A stretch of DNA of 64,000 nt, taken from contig NC_080557.1 of assembly GCF_030253575.1 (NCBI RefSeq), positions 36,858,501 through 36,922,500 of the forward strand, read 5' to 3'. Shown in pieces: positions 1-11,314 of this stretch. Under the pieces are notes generated by a model. The model searched no databases. It worked only from the letters and a program-made list of their open reading frames with translations, and was not told where the DNA came from. The stretch is from Rhododendron vialii. Its lineage: Eukaryota; Streptophyta; Magnoliopsida; Ericales; Ericaceae. The translations under genes were made by a program, and so were the position numbers. Position 1 is the first letter of the stretch; the number at the start of each line of letters is the position of its first letter.

Positions 1-31
1 AAATATTTACGAGAAACTATATTCTACATTA

Positions 32-425
32 GGGCTCCGATTGTTTGTGCATATAATATTTTTCGGTAAAATATTTTATCTATTTTTTGATGTTTGGTTG
101 TGTAAAAAATAAGAAAAATATTTTACACGTAATTTTTTTTTCATTAATTGGATGAAAATGACTTACTTTTAAATCTTCCGTAAGTTATTTTTCAAAATGA
201 ATTCGCTACCTTCTATTGCAATTTTCATTGCTCAGTTTCCTCGATTGTCAGTTCTGACCCACATTCAATTCTAATATTCTCATATCTCTCTACCATTTAA
301 GCCCCCCATCTCTCTACTATTTTGTTGATTTCTGAAAATATTTTCAAGTGCCAACCAAATATCGAAAAATAAAAGTTTGAAGTTTGTTTTCTGAAAAAAT
401 ATTTTATATCGAAACAGACGGAGCC
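32..425. mobile_element. Foldback MITE upstream of the DiT1 gene
   Basis: The ends are imperfect inverted repeats: the left begins GGGCTCCGATTGTTTG and the right, read in reverse complement, begins GGCTCCGTCTGTTTCG. A TA dinucleotide flanks both ends (30-31 and 426-427). Homology between the arms continues inward through A/T-rich sequence (TTTTTCRG and AAATATTTT motifs). No coding capacity is seen. Similar right-end sequence recurs near 11500-11535, so this is a repeated family. The superfamily is not resolved. Confidence 0.6.
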
Positions 426-994
426 TAGATAAAAAAAATCTACGTAAAAACAAAAACAAATCATAGGTTTTAAACTTTGAAGTCCAGTTGAAGCAAGGGG
501 CGCAAACAAGCCAAGTCAAGTTTTGCGGTATTTGAACTCAGCTCGTTTACTAAACAAGCCTAAAATTTATGTCTGAGTTCGGATCGATTACAAAGGAGCC
601 CAAGTTCAGTTCGAAACCCCTACTTGAACCCCATTTTTGATTGCAGAGCCGCATCCTCCGGAGCCAGGAGCACGTAATAATTTTTCCCAACACACCAACA
701 TTTCTCCCGTCGGAAATAACGACAAATCACGGCGGAGTTTACAACGCAAACGTGGGCCCCACTTATCGTATATTCCAACTTCCCACCCCCCGTCCGATCA
801 AACTCCAACGGCCCAGATCTGCCCCTTAAATCTTCAAATACCCAAAACACCCCTCACATCACCTCATAATCCCAATCATTGTCCCTCCCATCATCGCCCC
901 CACCAATCGCTCTCTGCACCACAGATCTCACTCTCTCTCACTACTCTTCCCTCCATTTCTCTCTCTCTCTCTCTAGAAAAACGCCACCCCAGCG
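426..994 (+). promoter_or_regulatory. Upstream region and CT-rich 5' leader of the DiT1 gene
   Basis: This stretch precedes the DiT1 start codon. From about 780 it becomes C-rich, with many CCC and CTC runs, and it ends in a CT dinucleotide tract at about 958-974, twenty bases before the ATG. Pyrimidine-rich leaders like this are common in plant nuclear genes. I could not fix a TATA box or transcription start with confidence. Open frames here on either strand look like by-products of base composition. Confidence 0.5.
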
Positions 995-3900
995 ATGGCG
1001 TCCCTCCCCCTCACCTCCGCCTTAAACCTAGGGTTCCGCCCCCTCAAGAAGTCTTCTTTCTCCGCCGGCAAATCACCTCCCTTTCTAAACCTCAAATCCA
1101 ACCCCCATCACCTCAAAATCCACTCCAAACCATTCTCTCTCAGTAATAATAATAACTTCCCAGTCGAGAAGTCTTCTTTCCACTTAATCCCCTCCGCCGC
1201 CTCCACGCCGTCCGCCGTCCCGGCTCCGCCACCACCGCAGCCATGGCAGGGCGCCTCCATGACGCCCCTCCTCGCCTCCCTCGCCACGGGCGTCATCCTC
1301 TGGTTCATCCCTCCCCCTGCCGGCGTCTCCAAAATTGCCTGGCAATTACTGTCTATATTCTTAGCCACCATCGTCGGAATCATAACCCAGCCCCTCCCCC
1401 TCGGCGCCGTGGCCCTCCTCGGCCTCGGCGCCGCCGTCCTCACCAAGACCCTCCCCTTCGCCGCCGCCTTCTCCGCCTTCGGCGACCCTATCCCCTGGCT
1501 CATCGCCCTCGCCTTCTTCTTCGCCCGCGGCTTCATCAAGACCGGCCTCGGCAACCGCGTCGCCTACCAGTTCGTCTCCCTCTTCGGCTCCTCCTCCCTC
1601 GGCCTCGGCTACAGCTTAGTCTTCAGCGAAGCCCTATTGTCCCCAGCCATCCCCTCCGTCTCCGCTCGCGCCGGCGGCATCTTCCTCCCCTTGGTCAGAT
1701 CCCTCAGCGTCGCCTGCGGGAGCAACGTCGGCGACGGGACGGAGCACAAGCTGGGATCGTGGCTGATGCTAACGTGCTTCCAGACGTCGGTGATTTCGAG
1801 CTCGATGTTTTTAACGGCGATGGCGGCAAACCCATTGAGTGCGAACTTGGCGTTCAGTGCGATCGGGCAGACGATCGGGTGGATGGATTGGGCCAAGGCG
1901 GCGATTGTGCCTGGTTTGGTGTCCTTGATTTTGGTGCCGTTGATTTTGTACGTGATTTATCCGCCGTCTGTGAAGAGTAGCCCCGATGCACCCAAGTTGG
2001 CGAGGGAGAAGTTGAATAGTATGGGACCCATGTCGAGGAATGAGATCATAATGGCTGGAACTCTGGTTCTTACGGTATGATGTAGTACTTTAATTCAAAT
2101 TGGTCTTGCTTTTTTTTGTTTTTTGGTCAATGGATATTGGATAGGATAGATCATTACATTATGTATGAATGAATTGCATAGTGGGACACTACATCAATTG
2201 TGTGAGAGTCCACGAGATTACCAAGTCCAACAATTCAATCAACGCCGTAAATAAGCCCATCAATGGGACCGCAATCACTATGCTCAACCCAACTACAAGC
2301 TCCATTAAGGGAAGAAATAATCCCAACAAATAGAAAAGGAAGAACACCCATATATAAGTGGGAAGATTCAAATTCCTGTCCAGGCCAACTGAGCTAGCCC
2401 GAATTGGTTAAATTGGTCTTACTTAGGGATAGCATTTGTTTTCATCTTATCAGTTGTAATCTAAGTGGCAAAATGCGTGAGCGAGAGCGTGAAAGTTGTT
2501 GTTCTATAATTTATGCGGGTATTTATTCAAAGATAAATACTTCCTTGAGATTAATACTTGGAGAGTGGCACATTCAAACTCTATATGGAGCGCTTTACGT
2601 GGCTTTGGAAGGAGAGATGAAGCGATAAGAATATTGATAGAGAGTACTCATTTATACTAGATTTACTTTATGTATATTTTCTACCATGTTTACGGGTGTT
2701 ATTTACCTCCCGGAGGGCGTGAACTCTAGATGAGGGAGGCTGCGAGTATTGTGTTATCTTGGAGTCATTGGTGTCCGTGTCTTTCAAAAATATCTCAAAA
2801 CTACTGATCTTCGCGCGATAGTAAGGATTTATCACAATGTTTGAGGAATCCTACTGGAGGATTATGCGACCTAGGTTTTAATACTTCTAATAATTATAAT
2901 CATGCTTTCTTTCGTTTTTTTCTTTTTCTGCTTTAAGACTCGTTATGTGTTGATTTCTTGAAACTGAGATTAATTTCATGAAGCTCAACTGTTCAATCTA
3001 CCTGCTATTTATATGAAGTTACCAAGAGTTCTAAAGGGCAAACCCAATGCACGAGGCTCCCAAGATTACGGGGTCTGGGGAAGGGTTGATGTACATAGCC
3101 TTACCCTTGCAAGCAGAGAGTCTATTTCCGCGACTCGAACCCGTGACCTCCAGGTCACAATGGAGCAATTTTACTGTTGCACCAGGCCTGCCCTTCAAGT
3201 TACCAAGAGTTCTAAAAGTGAAAAAGTTTTTTTGGTGAAACACGGGGAAGATGATAAGTACAGTTTAGGTCTAGTTGCAAGTCCTTCAAACTTGCTACTA
3301 CAATGGCTTGAAAATTCAGCTTTGTGAAGAATCAATTTGATTGAACCGTGGAAAGTGTTGCTCGCAGTTCTATCCTCTTTGTGTCATACTCCTACTTGGT
3401 CATGCTTCTTTGATGGAGTCCTTCTCGATAGATATGTCCCAATGTGTAAATGGGAAGACCCTCATACTATATATGGCGACTTGGCCACGGCCAGTGAGGT
3501 TTCGGGAAAATTCCTTACTAGTTATGGGCGTACGGCACTGAACTCATTTGCAGTAGTTGTTCCAGTGTACGTGGGTGATTGTAGTATAGTATATAGTATG
3601 TTGGTTATGCCAGAATGCTGTAAGATAGGTCCACTGTATATGTATTGCATGTATATGGGCGTACATATATTACATGCATAACTATGTATGACTAAGAATT
3701 ACTAAAACTAGAGGTAATTTGTAACAAAATAGTACACTTTTGAAAAGAGACCGATTAGTTGTACATTTAATTCATGCACTTTGTATGCATGTCATATCGG
3801 TATATTTATATGTACACAATTTCACAAATATAAGTAGAGAAATACTACTTGAATGCACCAAGAGATAACTTCATAGAGTTCTTTTTGATTCATTGATTTC

Positions 3901-6689
3901 TATGCTTCCACATGAGCTGGAGCCCAGAAGTACGTCTTTGTGGTTGCAACTTGCAAGTTAGAGCATCTTTTATTGGAACTCAGCATTTTTATCTTAACCC
4001 AATTTTTTTCCTTAGTCCTGCAGTCCTAGTGACAGTGGTGAGGCAAATTTTAATAGTGCCTTTTCTGGTCGATCTGTTATTTAGTGTCAATTCAGCCTGT
4101 CTTCTTGTTCTTTTCATGGGCTGCAGATTTTTCAAGCTATTTTTAGGTTTTATTTTAAATTTTGTGCCAACAATGTCCCATTTGAATCAATATTTTGAAA
4201 GCATTTGGAGCTGACCACCAGGAAAAGCTTCATTGGTTTATCTTTTAGGTCGCCAGAAGCTACTAACTTGAGAAAATATGTTTTCCAAAGAACTGGTGTA
4301 AGATGTTATTTGTCAAGTAAAGAGACATTTATCCTTGTAGAATGGATGGTTTAAGCAAATGTTTTCTTTTAGTGTTTGCTTGTTTTAACTTCCTGTTGTA
4401 TTTTGGTACCTCTTTTATCTTTTGTATTTACCATGTGATGACATATCTGACATATCTAATTAACAGATTCTTGGAATTGGTTGCCTAGATCCCTGTCTCT
4501 AAGGACTTTATGTGTTTGACATGTCACAAGTCTCACGACCTGCGCATGTGGTAATCACTCTTGCGCTCGTTTCAAAGTTTTGCAAACATTTAGTTTTTGG
4601 TAGATTTGGTTTCCATGAAGTTTCTTGAAAATACACCTACTGTTGGGTTGTCTTACCCACTTCTATTACCATTGATTTTGCTTACTCACATTGACAAATA
4701 AGTTGGCCGAGGCGGTTTTAGGACTTTGGCCCAAATGTCTCCTGTCCAGTCACTTCTGGTGTAGTCAAATTGAGTGGACATGCATCTGCTGGCGTGACAT
4801 TTTTTAATATGCGTGCACATCTTAGGGAATTCCTTCTTCTGTTCTTACTCACCTGTCCTATTCTCCTTTGTATCAGGTCGGACTATGGGTATTCGGAGGC
4901 GTGCTGAATGTGGATGCGGTTACTGCTGCCATCCTTGGTTTATCTGTTCTCCTAATAACAGGGGTTGTCACTTGGAAGGAATGCTTAGCCGAATCGGTTG
5001 CTTGGGATACTCTCACGTGGTTTGCTGCACTCATTGCAATGGCTGGTTATCTCAACAAATATGGTCTTATCTCATGGTTCAGCCAAACTGTTGTTAAGGT
5101 TCTGATTGTTCCATTTCACCTCTTTGGTCTTCACTCCTTTTGCATGTCTGAATATAGTCGAGAAAGATAGGGCTTTCCCCGTTATCGTTCCAAGTGATTT
5201 CTTGTGAACAGGTTCTCCCCTTTCCTGGAGCTCGGTCTGCCTAACCTATGGGAAAACCCTAGCTTCTTTTTTGGTGCTCAAGATTCATGGTAGAAATTGA
5301 ATATGTCCTTGTCTCAAGGATCTCTTTCAATGGAATTGGAGCCCCGTGGGGAAATTAATTAGTGTCCCCATTGGTTAGACCTAGTTTCACTTTCAACCCC
5401 TTATTTCAAGATGTGACACTTGCAAACTTGTGGTATAGACCGAATTGAAACTGCTAATTTTTTGGTTTAAGATAATTGCTACATGACAACTAAGTTTTTG
5501 GATAAACTATATTCTAGTTAAAAGTTAAAACATCAAATAAGGAGGAAGAAAGAAAAACTAGAGAAAGGCATCAGAGTTTGGGAGGAAAAAAAAAAAAAAA
5601 TGGAACAAAAAAAATTAGTTCTTACCAAATTGAAGTTCCCAAATGAAAGACAACTAAGACTAACATGTTCACTCTATACTTAAAGCCTCTCACACTCCTT
5701 TAGTTTATTGAGTATCATTTCCTATGAAAAAAGTCTAAAGCAGCATAGAACCGCAACGGGTCTGACTATCACACTTTGTGAGGTATGGGGAATTTAAGTA
5801 TAAATTGCTGAACTACGGAGCATAAACCTTAATTTACCCTTTTTTGGTCTATTACTTCTATTAGGTAGGAGCAAAATCATCATGTCTGTCTGTTACATAT
5901 ATTTATATTAAGTAAGAGCAAAACTTATTCATCATGTATCTTTAAATAAGAAATCCTAAATATTCACAGAGAAATCCATCCATTATTGGTCCATCTGTAG
6001 AATTAGGTAGAGAATCTAGAGATAAAACTAGATGATCCTTGATTAATATTAGTACTACATTATTGGAGAACAAGAGTTCTCTACAATGGTTCAATCCTAT
6101 TAAGTTTTCTGGAGAGTGTTTTATGAAGGTCCCTTACGGAAGTTGTTGTCCCTCGCTATACGTATGCCATGCCTTTTTCATTATGGTTTGAATGCAGATT
6201 GCAGAGATTACACCTAATGGCTTCCTTCGAATTTCTGATTTCGAACATTCTTCATTTACTAGTATATCCTAGTTTTAAGTTTGTGGATTGTAAGTTTGTA
6301 ACCAATTTGTTTACCTTTGTTCACAGTTTGTTGGCGGATTGGGTCTTTCATGGCAGCTATCTTTTGGCATCTTGGTTCTTCTCTATTTCTACTCTCACTA
6401 CTTCTTTGCCAGTGGAGCAGCTCATATCGGTGCAATGTTTACAGCTTTCTTGTCAGTTGCTAGTGCTTTAGGGACCCCACCATACTTGGGAGCCATGGTT
6501 CTTGCCTTCCTTTCCAACTTGATGGGAGGCCTCACCCACTACGGGATCGGATCAGCACCCGTTTTCTATGGTGCAAACTACGTTCCTCTTGCTAAATGGT
6601 GGGGCTACGGATTCCTCATCTCCATTGTCAATCTCATTATTTGGCTTGGTGTTGGAGGGGTTTGGTGGAAGTTCCTTGGTTTGTGGTAG
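995..6689 (+). CDS. DiT1: Chloroplast 2-oxoglutarate/malate translocator (DiT1/OMT1 type), 3 exons
   Basis: This inner-envelope exchanger swaps stromal malate for cytosolic 2-oxoglutarate, supplying carbon skeletons for ammonia assimilation and photorespiration (known for the family). Exons are 995-2074, 4877-5098 and 6327-6689, all joined in phase 0 with GT-AG borders, giving 554 residues, about the usual family length. Residues 1-70 are rich in Ser, Pro and Lys with few acidic residues, as in a chloroplast transit peptide. From about residue 90 there are many hydrophobic membrane segments. The two substrate/cation-site loops of the DASS transporter family appear as SNVGDGT (243-249) and SNLMGGLT (497-504). 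The stretch GDPIPWLIALAFFFARGF (163-180) is characteristic. The chosen ATG is the first in frame after the CT-rich leader and begins MASL, typical of transit peptides. Intron 1 (2.8 kb) carries two SINEs. The assignment to DiT1 rather than DiT2 rests on remembered similarity to the plant 2-oxoglutarate/malate translocators. Confidence 0.96.
2108..2409 (-). mobile_element. tRNA-derived SINE in intron 1 of DiT1
   Basis: On the minus strand the element starts near 2409 with a Pol III A-box-like TAGCTCAGTTGG and a weaker B-box-like GAATTTGAATC about 20 bases on. It ends in a poly(A)-like tail, seen as T-runs at 2110-2124 on the plus strand. It is flanked by direct repeats AAATTGGTCTT at 2097-2107 and 2410-2420, a target-site duplication. 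It lies antisense to the host gene, so its tail should not act as a sense polyadenylation signal. Confidence 0.7.
3036..3196 (-). mobile_element. Au-type SINE in intron 1 of DiT1, with 20-bp target duplication
   Basis: Read on the minus strand, the element has an A-box-like region (GGCCTGGTGCAACAG) and a clear B box (GGGTTCGAGTCGC), then the segment GCAAGGGTAAGGCTATGTAC followed by ATCAACCCTTCCCCAGACCC, which I recognise from Au SINEs of flowering plants. It is bounded by a perfect 20-base direct repeat at 3016-3035 and 3197-3216 (starts AAGTTACC, ends TTCTAAA). The perfect duplication argues for a fairly recent insertion. Confidence 0.85.
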
Positions 6690-8221
6690 AGGGGGTTGGT
6701 TTGGTTAATTTGCCGAGCCAAACTTAAATGATTTCCTTATTTCTGCTCGCCCGAAGGTACAGTTTCTCTTTTGTATCTGCTTTTAAGCAGGTTGTTAATT
6801 TACTTGTACTTTTGATTCTTTTTCCTAGGAATAAATTTTTGGTGTGCATTGGTAGAAACCCGTGTAGGGAATGCTTGTATACTTATGAGGTCTATCACTC
6901 ACAGAATTAGAACCTTGTTACTCGCTTGGAATTTTGACATGGAATGAGAGCTGAAATTTATGATAGTGACCAGAGGGAATATTGATGTTTCTTCCTTTCC
7001 TATTGTTGCTCTATCTGTTAGGTTCAGGGGTCTTTACAGTTTGGAAGTGAGGCTATATTCGCTGCTTGGTTGAGATTGCTTCCAAATCCACTTCTAGCTG
7101 TTCTAGAGCTATTAAGATGCCCCATTGTTTGATGTTGTTTTTGTTTCTGTTTCAAGTGGAGAGGGCATTGTTATCAAGTAAGCTGGAATTTTGTGCACTT
7201 TGTATATCCTTTAGGTCTCTGTAGAAGTTGTGTCCGATGAATATCAACATTATTGAAGGATCCAGAAGGATTTGAGCACTTGGTTAGCATATGAATTTAG
7301 CATTTATTTGCGATTTAGCTCTCTGCGTCGGTTCGAGGTGTGATTATGGAAAAGGTAGTTCCGGTATTCCTGGTACTGGTAGGATGCGTTGGACATGTGG
7401 GTTTCAAATCATTGCATTTGGTGTTGGTCATTTTGTTTCTTCAATTTGAGATTCTGAACACATTATGGCGCTTCTGCTGAAGCCTGGAGTTTGGACTTCT
7501 GGGTTTGGTATCATAGGGTTTTGGTGCTTTTGGTTCTTGTAGGGTTTTGGTTCTTGTTCTATGATCTGCTGAAGCCTGGAGTTTGGACTTCTGGGTTTGG
7601 TATTATAGGGTTTTTGGAGAAGGAATGACATCTCCGCCTACTAGACTAACCATCGAAGAAAATAACTTGAACTTCAGTTCGTTTTTCTCTAGGTTATTTC
7701 CTAAACACATGCTTTGAACTTTCATACGTACACATCTGTAAATCCAGGAAATTCCTGGCTATAAAAGTATAGGCCTATTCTGTGTATTCCTGGCTCCTGC
7801 AGTGGCATGAATTCAGTCCCTTATTCTTGGCGACATATTTTGCCTTGGTTGATCTCAAGCTATACAATTCCATTAGCCTTTAGTTTTTTGGAACATAAGT
7901 AGACCTTAAATTTTAAGAGTCTGAGAGAGAGAGAGAGAGAGAGAAGTTAGACGATTAGATCAAGTATTTATAGGTATCGGATTGAGCTGATTTTTCGCAC
8001 GGACACTTGAAAAAATGTTTTAAACATAATGAACAGCTCGAATCATTTGTGTGAGACCCTTGATGGGCCCCTAACGCAATGTGTGCACAGAAAAAGCTGT
8101 GTCAGTAGCAAGGTTCTTTATTGATGTAACCTTGGCGAGTTTTGGAATGGAGGTTTTCTAAATTAATCACTTGACCTTGGCGAGTTTTGGAATGGAGGTT
8201 TTCTAAATTAATCACTTGACC

Positions 8222-8380
8222 TTGGGCTTTGGTGGCTAGTGGTCTCTCTCCTTGGGTTTGACTGTTTGAGTCCTAATGGTGAGATCATGGGTTCGAGCTG
8301 ATGAAACAACGGTCGGTTCCTTTGTAGTAATCTAATTGACGAATATACGAACATTCTACCCCTTGGCCAAAAAAAAAAAA
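8222..8380 (+). mobile_element. Possible tRNA-derived SINE
   Basis: A weak A-box-like GGTGGCTAGTGG near 8229 is followed by a B-box-like ATGGGTTCGAGCTG near 8288, and the segment ends in a 12-base A tract at 8369-8380. No convincing flanking duplication was found, so the boundaries and class are uncertain. Confidence 0.4.
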
Positions 8381-8595
8381 ACTTAATGACTCTGAAAGTT
8401 TTTAGGGTTAAATGAGCTTGTGTTTTTTGTCAAAGTGTTTGTGATTAAATATGCATCTTGACCTTCTTTTTTTTGTGTTGTCATTTGTTAAACTTAATCT
8501 ATGTTATCTTAAGGGACTTGGGGGAGCAAAATGGGCTTATGCGAGAGATGCTAATCTATTCATCTTGACTTGAAGAATAAAATAAATATGGAGTA

Positions 8596-8598
<3 letters not shown>

Positions 8599-8641
<43 letters not shown>
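8599..8641. repeat. CT microsatellite
   Basis: About 21 uninterrupted CT units. It lies in intergenic DNA downstream of DiT1 and is not part of any leader I can identify. Confidence 0.95.
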
Positions 8642-8643
<2 letters not shown>

Positions 8644-9016
8644 GTTGATGGGCTGTGAGAACTCTATCTGTTTTTTGAAAACTCACCAAGACTTAAAAAC
8701 AAGAACCATTAAATTGTAGACCTCCAGAGAGTAGGTTGGGACTACTTCCAGAGGCAAAACTGAGAGAAAATTTTAAATCCTTGACTAATTAATTTTGATG
8801 ACCAAAAAGTCACTGGTTCTCTTTGGCTTTATCTTGAAAATCATTTTCATTGCCTCAGTAATTACTGTGGATGCTTGGTTCTTAGGTTAGGCCTGGAGTG
8901 TTTTTTCCTAAACCACTGATACCCAAATATTTGCGAACAAAAAAAATACTATCAGTACTCTGTTATTTTTAACTAGCAAAAAAGGTAGCAGCTTTTAAAG
9001 CCTGATGACACTTTAA

Positions 9017-9407
9017 GAGCATCTCCTACCCACCTTTCATAACTCTAAATTTTCTTCTACTCCTTCATTTTGGAGAAAAATATCACTCCTACCCACCCTC
9101 CATATTTTCCTCCATTTTGGAGGATTGAGTTTCATCCTCCATATATAGAGTATGGAAAAAAGTTTTAGAAGATCCTCAAAAACTAAATTTTGAATAGAAA
9201 ATGCAAAAAGTATTAAATTTTGAGTGAGTTGGAATAATGATGGGAGGAAGAGTGAGGAAGTATTTGAAATAGAGTGTAAATATAAAGATATAGAGGGTTG
9301 TGATTGGAGTTTATATGGATAGTATAATCGTCTACTTTTTGATTATAAACAATATTAATTTGATCCTCTAAAATGGAGAAATAGAGGATGTTTGATTGAA
9401 GATGCTC
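9017..9407. mobile_element. MITE with TAA duplication and GAGCATCT ends
   Basis: The left end reads GAGCATCTCC and the right end AGATGCTC, an inverted repeat, and each is flanked by TAA (9014-9016 and 9408-9410). A three-base TAA/TTA duplication with short terminal repeats fits Tourist-like (PIF/Harbinger) MITEs, though that assignment is inferred. The interior is AT-rich and non-coding, with repeated TTTTGGAG motifs in both orientations. Confidence 0.65.
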
Positions 9408-9667
9408 TAATTCAAAACTCCATTTTTGCCTCAATTTCTCTATTTGAGAGTATCAAAATAATATATTTTGTTACAAAATTAATTTTGGAGGAAATCTAAC
9501 TCCAACCCAATACTCTATTTCTTTAAAAACTCACTCCAAATCTCAAACTTCATCACTTTCCTCCAAAATTCAAATTCTCATTTTTCTAATTTTTCATAAA
9601 AAAAAAAACTCAATATTGGCCTTATTTTGAAGATATTATAAATATCTTTTGATTGGTACAAATTCTA

Positions 9668-10035
9668 GGGACGGTTCAAGGGACACCCAAAAAAACACCT
9701 AAAAAAACACCCCAAATCTAAATCTCATAGTTTCCGATCAAATTTTTATGATCCGAACCGTTCAATGTGTGTAGAATGTGATTTTAAGGGTGCCCGCTAG
9801 AAATTAGCCAAAAAAATGACCTGAAAGGGCTTGATTTGAGCAGTTTTTATTTAAACCGTTCAATAAAAAAAAATGTTCGGATCAAGCCCTTCCCGGTTAA
9901 TTTTTTTGCTGATTTCTCTCGGGGTACCCTTAAAATCACGTTCTGATCACATGAGCGGCTCGGATCATCAAAATTTGATCGGGAACTATGAGGTGTTTTT
10001 TTAGGTTTTTTTTTGAATGTCTCTGGAACCGCCCC
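9668..10035. mobile_element. Long-palindrome foldback element, copy A
   Basis: The left end is GGGACGGTTCAAGGGACACC. The right end in reverse complement is GGGGCGGTTCCAGAGACATT. The arms pair through most of the length: GATCAAATTT with AAATTTGATC, CCGAACCGTTCA with its relaxed partner GAGCGGCTCGG, and GTGATTTTAAGGGTGCCC with GGGTACCCTTAAAATCAC. No ORF of note. A second copy follows immediately. Confidence 0.75.
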
Positions 10036-10044
10036 GATATATAC

Positions 10045-10395
10045 GGGACGGTCCAAGGGACACCAAAAAAAACACCCCAAATCTAAATCTCATAGTTTCC
10101 GATCAAATTTTGATAATCCGAACCGTTCAGTGTGTGCAAAATGTGATTTTAAGGGTGCCCTCGAGAAATTAGCAAAAAAATGACCTGGAAAGGCTTGATT
10201 TGAGCATTTTTTATTTGAACCGTTCAATAAAAAACTGTTCGAAACTATTCGGATCAAGCTCTTCCCGGTCATTTTTTTTGTTGATTTCTCACAAGTACCC
10301 TTAAAATCACGTTCTGATCACATTGAGCGGCTCGGATCATCAAAATTTGATCGGGAACTATGAGGTATTTTTTTGGGTGTCTCCGAAACCGCCCC
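10045..10395. mobile_element. Long-palindrome foldback element, copy B
   Basis: This is the same family as the element ending at 10035, with the same ends (GGGACGGTCCAAGGGACACC and CCGCCCC followed by GATATATA). Both copies end in a gene-free hairpin with arms of about 150 bases. They are separated by only nine bases, so this is either a tandem insertion or a duplication. A related copy lies near 59352-59640. Confidence 0.75.
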
Positions 10396-11005
10396 GATAT
10401 ATATATATATATATAGTATCAACACTAATTTGATGAACAAAATGGGATTCGGGGAGGGTGAATAGTGAAATGGAGGAGATCCTCCAATTTTTTCTCCATC
10501 CCCCAAATTTGGGGTACCAAACTTGATCCTCTCAAATGGAGGATGGGTTAGAATTGTATTTTCTCAAAAATGGTCCTTTCAAATGGAGAATGGAGGGTGC
10601 ATTGAAGATGCTCTTATTGTTCTAAATCTTGCAACATGTTCTCTATATTTAAAATATAGAATAATTATTTAGTCATGTTGGGTGCCATCACATGGTGTCC
10701 CAACACTATCTCCACCACTACAATTAAATTTGGAACTTATGCAATTAGTCCCGAACTCCACCTGATTGTGAAAGGAGCTGGGGCACTGTCATCCATAATT
10801 TGTGAATAAGGGTTTCCAAGCTTGCCACATCATTATGGAGTAGTTTCAATTAAAGTTGTCAATCTCGTACTAGCAAACATACCGTTTTCTCTATTGGAAT
10901 AGTATGTATCGGTACTGATGTGTATCTTGTACATTCTTAGATGATAAAAGTTCCGACGTGGGCTTCAAGGAGGGAGATCGTTGTATACATGAGAGAGATA
11001 GAGTA
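10396..11005. other. Intergenic, repeat-like, no gene
   Basis: It starts with an AT dinucleotide run (10397-10415). The stretch 10436-10615 contains TTGGAGGAT/ATCCTCCA motifs and ends GAAGATGCTCTTA, resembling the right end of the TAA-flanked MITE at 9017-9407. I see no exon, RNA gene or clear element boundary in the rest. Confidence 0.5.
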
Positions 11006-11314
11006 GGGATGACAATCCTGCCAAACCAATTTTTAACTCTGCATGGTTTTGGTTTTTGATTTCGAAAAACTGGCTGGTTCGGTTTTAGTTTCATGTGATA
11101 ACCGCACCAAAAATCGAACCGCAATCGTAACCGAATTGTATCATAAATATGCAAATACACTCACATACTATATATACATACCTATTTCCCCTGTGATTTT
11201 AGTTATGGTTCAAATAAAACTAATGAAAATTGCTGGTTTTGGTTATGATTTTGGTTTTAGGTTTATGTACCGGTTTTTGTTTTGGTTTTGCACCAAACAA
11301 CACCATTGCCATCC
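11006..11314. mobile_element. Non-autonomous foldback element with GGGATGRCAAT ends
   Basis: The left end is GGGATGACAATCC and the right end in reverse complement is GGATGGCAATGG. The arms continue to pair through TTTTGGTTT and AACCGAAAC-type motifs. The ends resemble hAT-type MITEs, but I could not find a clean 8-bp duplication. A short GA tract directly follows (11318-11338). Confidence 0.5.

Larger units (their letters stand above)
6690..9016. other. DiT1 3' flank: UTR, two short tandem duplications and microsatellites
   Basis: The first few hundred bases are presumably 3' UTR. No further exon fits. Two nearly identical segments of about 37 bases (GAAGCCTGGAGTTTGGACTT core) lie about 93 bases apart at 7473 and 7566. 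A 45-base unit is perfectly duplicated at 8130-8174 and 8175-8219. A GA tract lies at 7923-7944 and a CT tract at 8599-8641. A possible SINE sits at 8222-8380. No protein-coding gene is supported. Confidence 0.6.

Noticed and set aside
637..1146. 169-residue frame overlapping the start of DiT1
   Set aside because: It is on the + strand in another frame of the C-rich leader and exon 1; composition explains it and no motif was seen.
1108..1980. Long antisense and off-frame ORFs across DiT1 exon 1 (148, 95 and 245 residues)
   Set aside because: They mirror the GC-rich coding exon and are Arg/Pro-rich, with no recognisable domain.
3031..3243. tRNA gene suggested by the GGGTTCGAGTCGC B box
   Set aside because: The box belongs to a SINE with target duplications and no cloverleaf; the other B-box-like hits near 8288, 32053, 38490 and 61665 are also SINE-like.
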